Assembly (NCBI GenBank): GCA_016872645.1
Contig: VGZH01000020.1
Span: 1-64,000 of the forward strand
DNA from: Planctomycetota bacterium
GTDB taxonomy: Bacteria > Planctomycetota > Planctomycetia > Planctomycetales > Planctomycetaceae
Direction: 5' to 3'
Length of the DNA: 64,000 nucleotides
Shown here: positions 50,899 through 59,966 of the stretch, one piece after another
Position numbering within the stretch: the first letter of the stretch is position 1
Layout of the letters: each line of letters begins with the position of its first letter
Position numbers and translations under genes: made by a program
Notes under the pieces: generated by a model
What the model was told of the DNA's origin: nothing
Databases searched by the model: none
Seen by the model: the letters and a program-made list of their open reading frames with translations, nothing else

Positions 50899-53745
50899 AT
50901 GCCTACGCTACCGACGGACAAGATCATCAAACCGAACCAGCCCCGCCGAGGCCGAGGGTTAGTCGTTTTGATCGCGTTTGCCGGACTGATCTGGTCGCTG
51001 CCGAGACCCCAGTTGCAGGACGTGGTCGTCGACGAAACAGGCGAGTCGGGCTCGACAAAGCCAACAGGACGACTTGCCTTCCGCACCGCCGAGTTGCTCG
51101 GTGAGCTCTCCGGCAAGGGAACGCTCGCCGACGAGACCGAACTCTCCGGCCCCTGCTTCGCCGACGACGGCCAGACATTGTACTTCTCTCGAGCACGACC
51201 CGGTCAGAAAGCGGACATCGTTCGCTCAATGCTGGGAGAGAATGGCTGGGCGAAACCGGAATCCGTTCGCGACCTGAACAGCGTCGATGATGACCGCCGC
51301 ATGACGCTCTCGGCCGATGGACGGATTGCGATCCTTGCATCGAATCGATCCGGCGGTCACGGCGGTTTCGATCTCTACGAATCGACGCACGATGGAAAAC
51401 GTTGGTCGAAACCTCGCAATGCCGGTGCGACACTCAACACCGACGCTGCCGAGTTCGACCCAGCCCTCACTCCCGACGGACTGACGATGTACTTCGTCCG
51501 CGTGGCACCGGGTGAAAAGGCCGACTTGTTTATGACGCGGCGCGAAGCACTCGACGCCGTCTGGTCAACACCGCAACCCATTCCGTTGGTCAACGCAGCC
51601 GATTTCCACGAACGAAGCCCAGCCGTCTCTCCCGACGGAAGCTGGTTGTTGTTCGCCTCCAACCGTGGTGCTCGATCCAGCGAACCGGGCCCTTTCGCCC
51701 TCTTCCGAGCGGCAATCCACGATGGCAAAGTTGGCACCGCCGAGCGATTGCGTGATGGCATCGCGTCCGAAGTGGACGACCTCGACGCCACGTTCTCACC
51801 CGATGGCCGCTCGCTGGCGTTCGTCAGCAAGCGTGACGGGCCGAAGCAGATTTTTCTGTCACGAGGCCAGCCTGTCGTCTTACGACTGGCGATCAGTACC
51901 GCACACCTCGAAACATTCGGCCGAGGAAGATGGGCTGTCCCGGGCGTCGGACTTGTGATCCTCTTCCTCGCCTGGTGCTGGTCTCGACAAGCGCTCTCTG
52001 CCGCAGTCATCGTCGTTCCGGAGACTCGTCCGGCGACCGCTGCGCCGAAACGGAGTGAGCCACTCAAGAATCCGCTCGACAATTGGACGATCACCAAACC
52101 GACTGAAGCACCCCCGACCCCCAAACCGTTGAACCCGTTAGTCGCCTCGGCGAAGCTCAGCAGCGAGCCCAAGCCGACGACAGTTGTCCCGCTGAAGCCG
52201 GAACCGGTGCGACCCAGACGCCGTCGCTTGGCAGTTGCCGCCCTCGTGATCTCTGCCGGGTTGTTGTTCGCGTTCCGAACAAAGATTTGGGATTCGTCCC
52301 CTTCGTCAACCAGCCCGTTGCCAGCATTCGATGCCGACAGTCTGGCAGTCGTGACGTTTCTCGATCTCGATCACTCGCGCATCGTCGAGCTGCTGAAGTT
52401 CGACCGTTTCGACACGTTGTCAAAAACTGCTCCGCAGCCAATCGCTCCGCCGTCTGACGCGGTCGCGCTGCGCCTCGCAGCCCGCTGGCCTGTCGATCAA
52501 ACGACCGTCCGCCAACGTTCGGAAGTCGCTCGACTCGCGGACATTGACCCATCGCAAAGCAATTCGAAGCGGCTCGCTGTGATCGCAAGACAACCGTTGC
52601 AGGCGGAGCTGACGCGACCGACGGCTCGACCCGCCGAAGAGGCAAAACTCATTGCGGTCGTCGCGGAACTCGAGAAGCCGCACGTCGTCGCACCGACGAG
52701 TACCACACAGCAAACGTTTGTCCCCTCCTCGGCTGAGCGAACGGCAGTTTCATCTGCCGTCGCGAATCAAGCCGCGTTGCGTGCTCCGACTTCGCGGGCC
52801 ACTCCGATCGCGCCGGCCATCGCCGTCGTCGGTGACGTGTCACAATCGGCCACGCTCGCGCGCAACGGCGCGGCGAATCGAGGTGTCACTCCCAGCAATC
52901 TCGTCGAGCCGGAAGCACTGACCGCATTGAGTGCAATCATCCCGACCGAATCGCCGTTGCCGCCTCAGTCAATCAGTATCCTACGCAGCGAACCGGCTCC
53001 AATCGGAAGACCCAACAGTCCCAACGAAGTTCCCGCTCGGCCGCTGTTGCCGCCGAGTCGAACGGTTTCCAACGTCGCCGGATCAGCGGTCAGCGCACCC
53101 GACGCGAAGGGCCTGTCGACACAGCTTCCCACGAAGTCGCCAGCGGTTCCGAAAGCCGCGCCGTTGATTGAAGAGATCGTGCTCCCCGCGACCAGCGCGA
53201 CGCCGGTAACGGACAACTCACTCGCAGCCAGCACACCACCGCGCATTGAGAGTCTGGGACCACAACCCAACTTGCCTCCAACGTTCTCCACGCCGAATAC
53301 CGCTCGCATCGACCTGACGACGCTGCGCAGCCCCAGTCGCATCGAATCCACCGAGTCGTCTGCACGCGTGCTGGAGAACCGAACCATTCTCACGATCACT
53401 CGCCGAGACTCGCCACTGCCACTCATCGCCGCTGCCGCCGCCCAGGGTGCGACAGAACCAATGCCCGGCAGCCCGGCAATCCTGCTGACGTCCTCGACAA
53501 TGCTGGTCGAGCTACTCGCGTCGGCGAACTTGAATCCGCTGCCTCGCGCTGAGTCATCGGCTCCAACTCCGACCGTCGCCACATCATCGGCCAGTGAGTT
53601 CACCGGCTGGCTGTCGCGTGTCCCATCGCTGACTACTCTCAGCGGCGCTCGCTCCGAAAGCGAACCGCGATCAGCCACACCCGCTACCGCGATACCGCGC
53701 CAGTCGCGAACAGTCGCGCCGGCCGAATTCGTCGGAGCTCCGTAG
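50899..53745 (+). CDS. PD40 propeller protein with long disordered tail
   Basis: A 948-residue protein of three parts. The N-terminus has a helix (RGLVVLIAFAGLIWSL, about 19-34) then WD40-like PD40 strands (ALTPDGLTMYFVR, AVSPDGSWLLFASNRG, ATFSPDGRSLAFVSKRD). Two further membrane-like helices lie near residues 348-363 and 443-458. From about 490 to the end it is Ser/Thr/Pro/Ala-rich, with no domain visible. TolB/OmpA-type PD40 proteins are periplasmic, but the double inner helix here is unusual and the tail may be a surface or wall linker. The ATG at 50899 has no clear ribosome-binding site. Confidence 0.75.
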   Translation: MPTLPTDKIIKPNQPRRGRGLVVLIAFAGLIWSLPRPQLQDVVVDETGESGSTKPTGRLAFRTAELLGELSGKGTLADETELSGPCFADDGQTLYFSRARPGQKADIVRSMLGENGWAKPESVRDLNSVDDDRRMTLSADGRIAILASNRSGGHGGFDLYESTHDGKRWSKPRNAGATLNTDAAEFDPALTPDGLTMYFVRVAPGEKADLFMTRREALDAVWSTPQPIPLVNAADFHERSPAVSPDGSWLLFASNRGARSSEPGPFALFRAAIHDGKVGTAERLRDGIASEVDDLDATFSPDGRSLAFVSKRDGPKQIFLSRGQPVVLRLAISTAHLETFGRGRWAVPGVGLVILFLAWCWSRQALSAAVIVVPETRPATAAPKRSEPLKNPLDNWTITKPTEAPPTPKPLNPLVASAKLSSEPKPTTVVPLKPEPVRPRRRRLAVAALVISAGLLFAFRTKIWDSSPSSTSPLPAFDADSLAVVTFLDLDHSRIVELLKFDRFDTLSKTAPQPIAPPSDAVALRLAARWPVDQTTVRQRSEVARLADIDPSQSNSKRLAVIARQPLQAELTRPTARPAEEAKLIAVVAELEKPHVVAPTSTTQQTFVPSSAERTAVSSAVANQAALRAPTSRATPIAPAIAVVGDVSQSATLARNGAANRGVTPSNLVEPEALTALSAIIPTESPLPPQSISILRSEPAPIGRPNSPNEVPARPLLPPSRTVSNVAGSAVSAPDAKGLSTQLPTKSPAVPKAAPLIEEIVLPATSATPVTDNSLAASTPPRIESLGPQPNLPPTFSTPNTARIDLTTLRSPSRIESTESSARVLENRTILTITRRDSPLPLIAAAAAQGATEPMPGSPAILLTSSTMLVELLASANLNPLPRAESSAPTPTVATSSASEFTGWLSRVPSLTTLSGARSESEPRSATPATAIPRQSRTVAPAEFVGAP

Positions 53746-53761
53746 CCCGACCCCTAGTGAG

Positions 53762-53805
53762 TCGGTCGAATCAGGGGTCGGTCGAATCAGGGGTCGGTCG
53801 AATTC
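53762..53805. repeat. 16-bp tandem repeat
   Basis: TCGGTCGAATCAGGGG occurs twice head-to-tail (53762-53777, 53778-53793), with a third partial copy to 53805. It is flanked by inverted GTAGCCC/GGGCTAC ends (53743-53749 and about 53824-53830), so it may be a spacer repeat. Confidence 0.75.
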
Positions 53806-53862
53806 TCCCGGCCACAGGGGCTTGGGCTACTCCGTGGCATTTGCGAGTTTGACCTCACGACA

Positions 53863-55065
53863 TCACCAGCGACTGTTTAATACTGGCGACGTTCGGACAA
53901 CCGCTCGCCACATCGCGCTGACTAGTTCTTCGCGTAGCAGTTCCAGAATCTTTGAGACTCCTGCCTCGCCATCCGCCGCCAAGGCCCAGGCGTAGGGGCG
54001 GCCGATCAGGACTGCTTTCGCTCCAAGCGCGAGCGCCTTCAACACATCGGTGCCGCGACGAACGCCGCTGTCGAGCAGCACCTCGACCTTGCCGTTGACC
54101 GCCGCGACGATCTGCGGCAACTGGTCGATGCTCGCTGGAACTCCGTCGAGTCGACGGCCTCCGTGATTTGAAACGACGATCCCATCCAGTCCAAGTGCGA
54201 CCGCCTTCTTCGCGTCGTCCGGTCGGAGCACTCCCTTGACCAGTAGCGGCAGTTTCGTGATCGAACGGAGCCAATCGAACGCGTTCCACGAGAGCGTCAA
54301 ATCCCACGCCTGATCATTGAACGCCAGCAACTGCTCGTAGGTCATCCGCTCGGACACGTTGAAGCCAATGTCGCTGAGATGCTTTCGCAGCACCGGCTCT
54401 GGAAGCGTGAAGCGGTTCCGTTTGTCGGCGTCTTTGCGCTCGCCGAGATCGACGGTCAGCACGATCGCCTTAAAGCCAGATCGCTCGGCCCGTTCGACCA
54501 GTCTCCGAGCAACCGCGCGGTCCTTCGGCATGTAAAGCTGAAACCACTTCGGCCCCGAACTGGCCGCCGCGACTTCCTCGACACTGTGCCCGACGCTGCT
54601 GCTGACTCCGAGAATCGTCTTCGCTTTCGCTGCCGCGCGAGCTGACGCGAGTGCTCCTTGCGGGTGATACAAACTCTGCCCTGCAACCGGAGCCAACAGA
54701 ATCGGTAACGCGATCGGCTGCTTGAGCACCGTCGTTGCCGTGTCGACGTCGGCCACGCCGGTCAGCAACGGCGGCAACAATCTCAGCCGCTGAAACGCAG
54801 CCACGTTGTCCCGCAAGGTGACTTCGTCGGTCGAACCAGTCGTGATGTAGTCGTACGTCGCTGGCGGCAGCGCGGCCTTTGCCAGTTCCTGAAAGTCCGC
54901 GACGTTGACCGGCTCGAGCCGCTGCGGATTCGGCGGAACGCCGGCAAGCCGCGTGCCATCAGCGGGAGCTTGAGCAAGCTCATGATCCGCTCGCGCGCGA
55001 GCCTGCCAAAGTCCCAGCGATCCGGCTCCCAGAGCCACGAGCTGCGAAAAAAAGCGACGATTCAT
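53863..55065 (-). CDS. FMN-dependent 2-hydroxyacid oxidase, exported
   Basis: A 400-residue alpha-hydroxy-acid oxidase. ATG 55065 (MNRRFFSQLVALGAGSLGLW) follows GGAG; the RRFF signal suggests Tat export with flavin. Barrel motifs: YDYITTGSTDEVTLRDN (71-87), LLAPVAGQSLYHPQGALA, WFQLYMPKDR, Lys277 in LLVKGVLRPDD, the base His301 in VSNHGGRRLDG and the flavin-phosphate motif LLDSGVRRGTDVLKALALGA. It starts 17 bp after the upstream PVC heme gene. Substrate (lactate, glycolate or other) is not clear. Exported members are uncommon. Confidence 0.85.
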   Translation of the reverse strand: MNRRFFSQLVALGAGSLGLWQARARADHELAQAPADGTRLAGVPPNPQRLEPVNVADFQELAKAALPPATYDYITTGSTDEVTLRDNVAAFQRLRLLPPLLTGVADVDTATTVLKQPIALPILLAPVAGQSLYHPQGALASARAAAKAKTILGVSSSVGHSVEEVAAASSGPKWFQLYMPKDRAVARRLVERAERSGFKAIVLTVDLGERKDADKRNRFTLPEPVLRKHLSDIGFNVSERMTYEQLLAFNDQAWDLTLSWNAFDWLRSITKLPLLVKGVLRPDDAKKAVALGLDGIVVSNHGGRRLDGVPASIDQLPQIVAAVNGKVEVLLDSGVRRGTDVLKALALGAKAVLIGRPYAWALAADGEAGVSKILELLREELVSAMWRAVVRTSPVLNSRW

Positions 55066-55082
55066 GAGCACTCCAATGGAAA

Positions 55083-58000
55083 TCACTTGATCGAATTCAG
55101 ATACGCCAGTAGGTCGGCCATCGCGGCTTGATCGAGTTGTTTCTCCAAGCCTTCGGGCATGAACGACAGGCCGGTACTCTTAAGTTCGTCGATGTTGATC
55201 CGCAGCACGGTCTCGGTGGTGTTGTCCGCTTTGCGGAGCGTCAGGCTGTTGGCTGTTTCGGTGGCAACCATGCCGGTCAGAGTACGGCCGCTGTCGAGCT
55301 GTACGACGTAGCTCAGGAACTGCGGCTTCACCTCGCGGTTCGGGTCGAGAATGTTGAGCAGAACTGCCGCCGTCCCTCGGTCCCGAATCGCGTTGAGGTC
55401 CGCTCCGATCGACTCCCCGAAGTTTTCCAGCTTGTGACAGGCCGCGCAGTGCTTGCGGAAGTGCGCGCGTCCACGATCGACATCCCCTTTCAGTTCGAGC
55501 GACTTCTGATACGCATCGACGACTTCCTGCCGCCGAGCGAGCGTTGCGCCGGCAAACAGCTTCGTCGTCCGCTCGCGAATTGCCGTCTCTTTGTGCTGAC
55601 GCAGCAGCACGATGCGTGCGGGATCGAGGTCCGCTCGCGCGATCGTCTGTTTCTCGACGGCATCGAGGAACGCGGTGATCCAGGTGGCTCGCGTGAACAG
55701 AGTCTCAACCGAGGAGGCTCGCAACTGCGGCGTTTGCGACGGCCACGCGGCGAGGATCAAGCTCGGCACATCGGCCGCATCGAACCGAGCCAGCGTTTCG
55801 AGCGTCGCCGCCTGCACCGGCTGCGGCTGCTTCGACTGCAGCAACTCGGCAAACAGCTCTTTCGTTTCGGCCAGTGATGCGGACGAAAGAGTCCGCACGG
55901 CAGCCGCTCGATCGGCTGGAGCTTTCGCTTCATCGCGTGCCGCAACGATCGCATCGCGAACGAGGCCCGCAAGGATCTCGCGAGCCTTCCCTGCCGTCGC
56001 GCCTGCCAACATCTCCTTGGCGGCCGGCTGTTTGCTGACAAGGTTGCGGACCAGCTCTTCCACCAGCGATTTGTCCTTCGCGTCCGCCGCCAACAGATCG
56101 AGCTGCCGAATCATCGCGGCCAGTTCCGCCTTGGAATTCGCCGCTCCGATTTGGACGGCAACAGTGTTGAGCATCGCTCGGACATGCGACTGTGACCGGT
56201 TTTTAGAATCGCTCAACAACGCCGCCAGGAATTCGCCGCGGCGTTGGCCGATCGAGCTCAGAATCGCCAACTGCATCCACGGGTCCGCACCGTCTCGCGC
56301 GGCGAGCTTGCCCAGAACGCGAGTCGCTTCGTCGCCAGCAAAGCCTCCCAGCGTGAACGCGGCTTGATAGCGAACCAGCAAGTCCGCATCTGCAGTTCGT
56401 GCCATCACCGAGTCGCGGACGTCGGCGTGATCAGCAAACAATTCGGCAATTCGCAGCGTGTGCAAAACCTCTTCTGGCGAGACGGCAGGCGTCAGCCCCC
56501 GGACGTCATCTGTCGTTCGGGACTGATCCGGGGGCTGACGTCCGTCGGCTCGCTGGAGTGCAGCGACAATCAATTTCGGCTCCAGCGCCGACAAGCCGTA
56601 CAACGAATACAGCGCCATAACTCGAGCCAGCGGCGACTTCGAGTTCGCAGCCAATTCGCGCAGCGGCGCAATCGCAGCTCTGTCTTGGCGTTGATAGATC
56701 AGTCGCGAAGCGGTGTCGCGATGCCAGCCGTTCGGGTGCTCGAAGAGTTTGACGAGTTCCGTCGTCGGCAGATCGCCGAGTCGCGTCGCGGGCTTGAATC
56801 GATAACCGTCGGGGGCGATGCGGTAGATGCGACCCTTGTCCGCTCCGGCGCTCGTGTCCATGTGCTTGAGGATCGCCGGGGCGAGGAATGCGGCTCCTTC
56901 GATCAGCTCGCGATACATGTCGATGACGTACAACGTGCCGTCGGGAGCGTTCGTGAATTGCACCGGTCGGAACCAGTTGTCGGTCGAGGCAAGAAACTCG
57001 GCATCGAGGTCCGCTCGATGCGCGGTCAGGGCGATGCCATTGCGTTCCAGCCGCGCGCGGTAGACGAGATTGTTCGCGACCTCGCCGACGAAGAGTTGAC
57101 CGCGATACTCGGCTGGCCAGGCATCGCCGCGATAGACCGTGATGCCGGTCGCTCCGGTGAAGAAGCCGGACGGCGTACCCCCTTCGTCCGATCCGGGAAT
57201 GACTCCCGACTTTCGCAGCCGAGTTCGCAGCACCCGCCACGGCTCAACCGCGCTAGTCCGCATCAGCTTCGTGAATTTTCCATCCGGAGCGATGTTGATC
57301 GCCGCCGCCGGAGCCTGCAGGTACGGATTCCGCGCGAGATACCGCCCGTCGTACATCACGAGATGGACCGGCTCACTGTTACCGCAGACGAACGCTCGCA
57401 AGTTCCAGTCGTCGAGACTCATGCCATGCTGACCGCCGCCGCTCGTCGCGGCGATCGTCATCGCGCGCGGCTCGAGCAAAAGATGCTGTCCCCGCACGTT
57501 GATCGGCTTGGCTGCCGCCTGTCCGCCCCCGTCTCTCTTCGAGAGAGGGCTGGGGTGAGGGTCCGCATTGGCAGCACTCTCGACCGGCATCACCTCGCCT
57601 CCATCCAACCCACACGGGATGTGGAATCGATTGTCGATCCGCCAGCGAAACGAATTGAGCATCCCCTCGCCCGCTTTGTCCTGCCCAAATCCGGTGAAGA
57701 GTTTTTGCCGCACATCCGCCTTACCGTCACCGTCAGTGTCTTTGCAAAACAAGATGTCCGGTGCGACACCGACTAGAATGCCGCCGTCCCAACAGGCGAC
57801 CGCCGTGGGGTAGTCGAGATCACCGACGTAGACCGTGGCCTTGTCGAATCGTCCATCGCCGTCGAGATCCTCCAACATCTTGACGTCGCCACGACCGTGC
57901 GGCTTCGGGCTGGCGTACTGGTTGTATTCGGGCAGCTCAACAACGAACGCTCGGCCGAACTCATCGAATTCCATCGCCATCGGCGAGCGAATCAATGGCT

Positions 58001-58205
58001 CAGCCGCGACGATCTCGGCATGAAACCCGGCTTTGAGTTTGATCGCCTTGAGGGACTCCTCTGGCGACTTCGGCGCAATCCTCGGAAGCTCAGCCGAGTA
58101 GTCTTTGTCGGCGCTGTCTTTGTCTTGAGCATCGCCAAGCGAGAGCCATGCGCCGGTCAAACAAACCGAGAACAACACGCTCAACAGCCAAGGGGTTTGT
58201 TTCAT
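55083..58205 (-). CDS. PVC-type heme-binding CxxCH protein
   Basis: A 1040-residue secreted protein (signal MKQTPWLLSVLFSVCLTGAW). The N-terminal sorbosone-dehydrogenase-like propeller includes MAMEFDEFGRAFVVELPEYN and EDLDGDGRFDKATVY; HEAT-like helices follow, then a cytochrome c domain with HCAACHKLENFG (about 920-931) and the terminal region FMPEGLEKQLDQAAMADLL. It carries two in-frame palindromic insertions (about residues 215-227 and 556-572). It lies between DUF1501 and the 2-hydroxyacid oxidase and is probably co-transcribed with the latter. It is a paralogue of 32776-35829. Confidence 0.9.
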   Translation of the reverse strand: MKQTPWLLSVLFSVCLTGAWLSLGDAQDKDSADKDYSAELPRIAPKSPEESLKAIKLKAGFHAEIVAAEPLIRSPMAMEFDEFGRAFVVELPEYNQYASPKPHGRGDVKMLEDLDGDGRFDKATVYVGDLDYPTAVACWDGGILVGVAPDILFCKDTDGDGKADVRQKLFTGFGQDKAGEGMLNSFRWRIDNRFHIPCGLDGGEVMPVESAANADPHPSPLSKRDGGGQAAAKPINVRGQHLLLEPRAMTIAATSGGGQHGMSLDDWNLRAFVCGNSEPVHLVMYDGRYLARNPYLQAPAAAINIAPDGKFTKLMRTSAVEPWRVLRTRLRKSGVIPGSDEGGTPSGFFTGATGITVYRGDAWPAEYRGQLFVGEVANNLVYRARLERNGIALTAHRADLDAEFLASTDNWFRPVQFTNAPDGTLYVIDMYRELIEGAAFLAPAILKHMDTSAGADKGRIYRIAPDGYRFKPATRLGDLPTTELVKLFEHPNGWHRDTASRLIYQRQDRAAIAPLRELAANSKSPLARVMALYSLYGLSALEPKLIVAALQRADGRQPPDQSRTTDDVRGLTPAVSPEEVLHTLRIAELFADHADVRDSVMARTADADLLVRYQAAFTLGGFAGDEATRVLGKLAARDGADPWMQLAILSSIGQRRGEFLAALLSDSKNRSQSHVRAMLNTVAVQIGAANSKAELAAMIRQLDLLAADAKDKSLVEELVRNLVSKQPAAKEMLAGATAGKAREILAGLVRDAIVAARDEAKAPADRAAAVRTLSSASLAETKELFAELLQSKQPQPVQAATLETLARFDAADVPSLILAAWPSQTPQLRASSVETLFTRATWITAFLDAVEKQTIARADLDPARIVLLRQHKETAIRERTTKLFAGATLARRQEVVDAYQKSLELKGDVDRGRAHFRKHCAACHKLENFGESIGADLNAIRDRGTAAVLLNILDPNREVKPQFLSYVVQLDSGRTLTGMVATETANSLTLRKADNTTETVLRINIDELKSTGLSFMPEGLEKQLDQAAMADLLAYLNSIK
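56490..56540. repeat. In-frame palindromic insertion, 51 bp
   Basis: CGTCAGCCCCCGGA (56490-56503) and its perfect reverse complement (56527-56540) enclose 23 bp. The length is 17 codons, within the PVC heme gene, encoding part of ADGRQPPDQSRTTDDVRGL. Confidence 0.8.
57526..57561. repeat. In-frame repeat of the CCCTCACCCCAGCCCTCTC type
   Basis: A 36-bp stretch around the palindrome CTCTCTTCGAGAGAG (57533-57547), read on the minus strand as DPHPSPLSKRDGGG. This sequence type is common in bacterial spacers. It lies within the propeller part of the PVC heme gene. Confidence 0.75.
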
Positions 58206-58355
58206 CTCGTTACTTTCTCTCGAGTGACTGCAGGAATGGTTTGGGCGTCACTCAACATATGAAATCTCAGCTGCGGGAGCGACTGAGCTACATAGGCGAC
58301 TCACTCCCGCGACTCGCATTCAGAATGTCGATCGTAGTGCAATCGGCGAGACAGT

Positions 58356-59846
58356 TTACGCGATGACGTCGTCGATGACTCGGCCGTCGTCGATCTCAAG
58401 TCGCTTGCGGCCTGGGTAGTGCAGACGGCGGTTGTCCAAGCCGAGCAGATGCAGCACGGTCGCGTGCAGGTCGGTGACATAGTGTCCTTCGCCGAGCGCG
58501 TGATAGCCAAGTTCATCCGTCGCGCCATGGACGTAGCCGCGCTTCAGGCCCGCTCCGGCCATCCAAATCGTGAAGCCGTTCGGGTGATGATCGCGACCGT
58601 CCTTGCCACCCGCTCGCAATTCGAGACCCGGAGTACGTCCAAACTCGGTGCAGAAGACAACCAGCGTGTCATCGAGCAACCCGCGCTGTTTCAAGTCCTG
58701 GATCAATCCGGCGACCGGCAGATCGACCGTCGCGCAGAGTCGCGTGTGGTTGTCCTTCAGCTTTTGGTGCGAGTCCCACACTCCGTACGGCGACGGAAAG
58801 ACTTGCACGAAGCGGACACCTCGTTCGACGAGCCGTCTGGCCGCAAGCAACCTCTGGCCAGCGAGCTTCGTGTTGTCGGCATTCAAGCCGTAAAGCGATT
58901 GAGTCGAGGCAGTCTCTTGCGAGAAGTCGATCGCTTCGGGGACGGCGGCCTGCATCCGAAACGCCAGCTCGTAGGCGCGGATGCGAGCCTGCAGCTCTTG
59001 GTCTTCCGGGTACTCGACTGCCGCCAGCAGGTTGAGCTTGTTGATCAACTCGTACTCGCGGCGTTGTTCTTCGAGCGACTGCCCGGCCTGACGCTGCCCG
59101 AACGGCAGTGGGTTCTTCGGATCCAGAGCGATCGGAACTCCCGCGTGCTGCGGGCCAAGGTACAGCGAGTCGATCGAAAGCCGCGTGTCCGACCGGGTCG
59201 GCCCGCCGAGCACTGCGAACTTCGGCAGGTTTTCGTTGAGCGTGCCAAGTCCGTAATGCGCCCACGCTCCAACACTCGGCTGTTGTTCGTCGAGCCGATG
59301 GCGACCGGTGTGAATCTGATTCTCGGCCGCGTGATCGTTGTCCGTCGTCCACATGTTTCGGACAAAGCACAGTTCATCGACCTGCCCCGCAAGATGCGGC
59401 CACCAGTCGGTCATCTCGATGCCGCTGTCCCCGCGCTTCCGCCAGCCGACCTGCATCGGGTAGATCGTCGGATACACGTCCCGAATGTTGATCTCTTCGG
59501 CCAAGACCGACCGAAAACGCTTAGTGTGCAACGGTGAGTTGACCGGGTTCTCGAACGGCGTCTTATCGAACGTCATTCCCGCGTACTGATTGAGCGCCGG
59601 TTTGGGATCGAAAGTCTCGACGTGGCTATAACCGCCGGACAAAAAAATCCAAATGACGGACTTGGCCTTCGGCGCGTGATGCAGGGGGAATGGAGTGACA
59701 AGGTGAAGAGGCGATTCGTCAGCCTTCGCAATGCCATCCTCTGCCAACATGGCTCCGAGTACGAGTCCTGTGAATCCCATACCAAGATCCGACAGACACG
59801 CGCGGCGGCTTCGATGACACGAACGGAATGTGAAATCAGGATTCAT
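58356..59846 (-). CDS. DUF1501 family exported protein
   Basis: A 496-residue protein starting MNPDFTFRSCHRSRRACLSD (ATG 59846), with a Tat-like twin Arg (SRRACLSDLGMGFTGLVLG). Core DUF1501 motifs: SVIWIFLSGGYSHVETFDPK, HAAENQIHTGRHRLDEQQPS, FVQVFPSPYGVWDSHQKLKD, VVFCTEFGRTPGLELRAGGK and GRDHHPNGFTIWMAGAGLKRG. Its typical partner, a DUF1549/DUF1553 gene, starts upstream (59967-63644). It belongs to the same fold superfamily as sulfatases and alkaline phosphatases; the reaction is not known. Confidence 0.9.
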   Translation of the reverse strand: MNPDFTFRSCHRSRRACLSDLGMGFTGLVLGAMLAEDGIAKADESPLHLVTPFPLHHAPKAKSVIWIFLSGGYSHVETFDPKPALNQYAGMTFDKTPFENPVNSPLHTKRFRSVLAEEINIRDVYPTIYPMQVGWRKRGDSGIEMTDWWPHLAGQVDELCFVRNMWTTDNDHAAENQIHTGRHRLDEQQPSVGAWAHYGLGTLNENLPKFAVLGGPTRSDTRLSIDSLYLGPQHAGVPIALDPKNPLPFGQRQAGQSLEEQRREYELINKLNLLAAVEYPEDQELQARIRAYELAFRMQAAVPEAIDFSQETASTQSLYGLNADNTKLAGQRLLAARRLVERGVRFVQVFPSPYGVWDSHQKLKDNHTRLCATVDLPVAGLIQDLKQRGLLDDTLVVFCTEFGRTPGLELRAGGKDGRDHHPNGFTIWMAGAGLKRGYVHGATDELGYHALGEGHYVTDLHATVLHLLGLDNRRLHYPGRKRLEIDDGRVIDDVIA

Positions 59847-59966
59847 ATGGAACTCTGAACTCCTCAACTCCAGAATTTGAACAGAAGCAAACGGAGGTAA
59901 CAAAGGCCAACAATCTGTGATCGTTCAATCTCTTCGTTTCTTTTGCTTATTCCAGTCTAGTCCGAT

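Noticed and set aside
56244-57776. 510-codon plus-strand frame opposite the PVC heme gene
   Set aside because: Shadow of the minus-strand protein, with no start signal and an Arg/Gln-rich composition.
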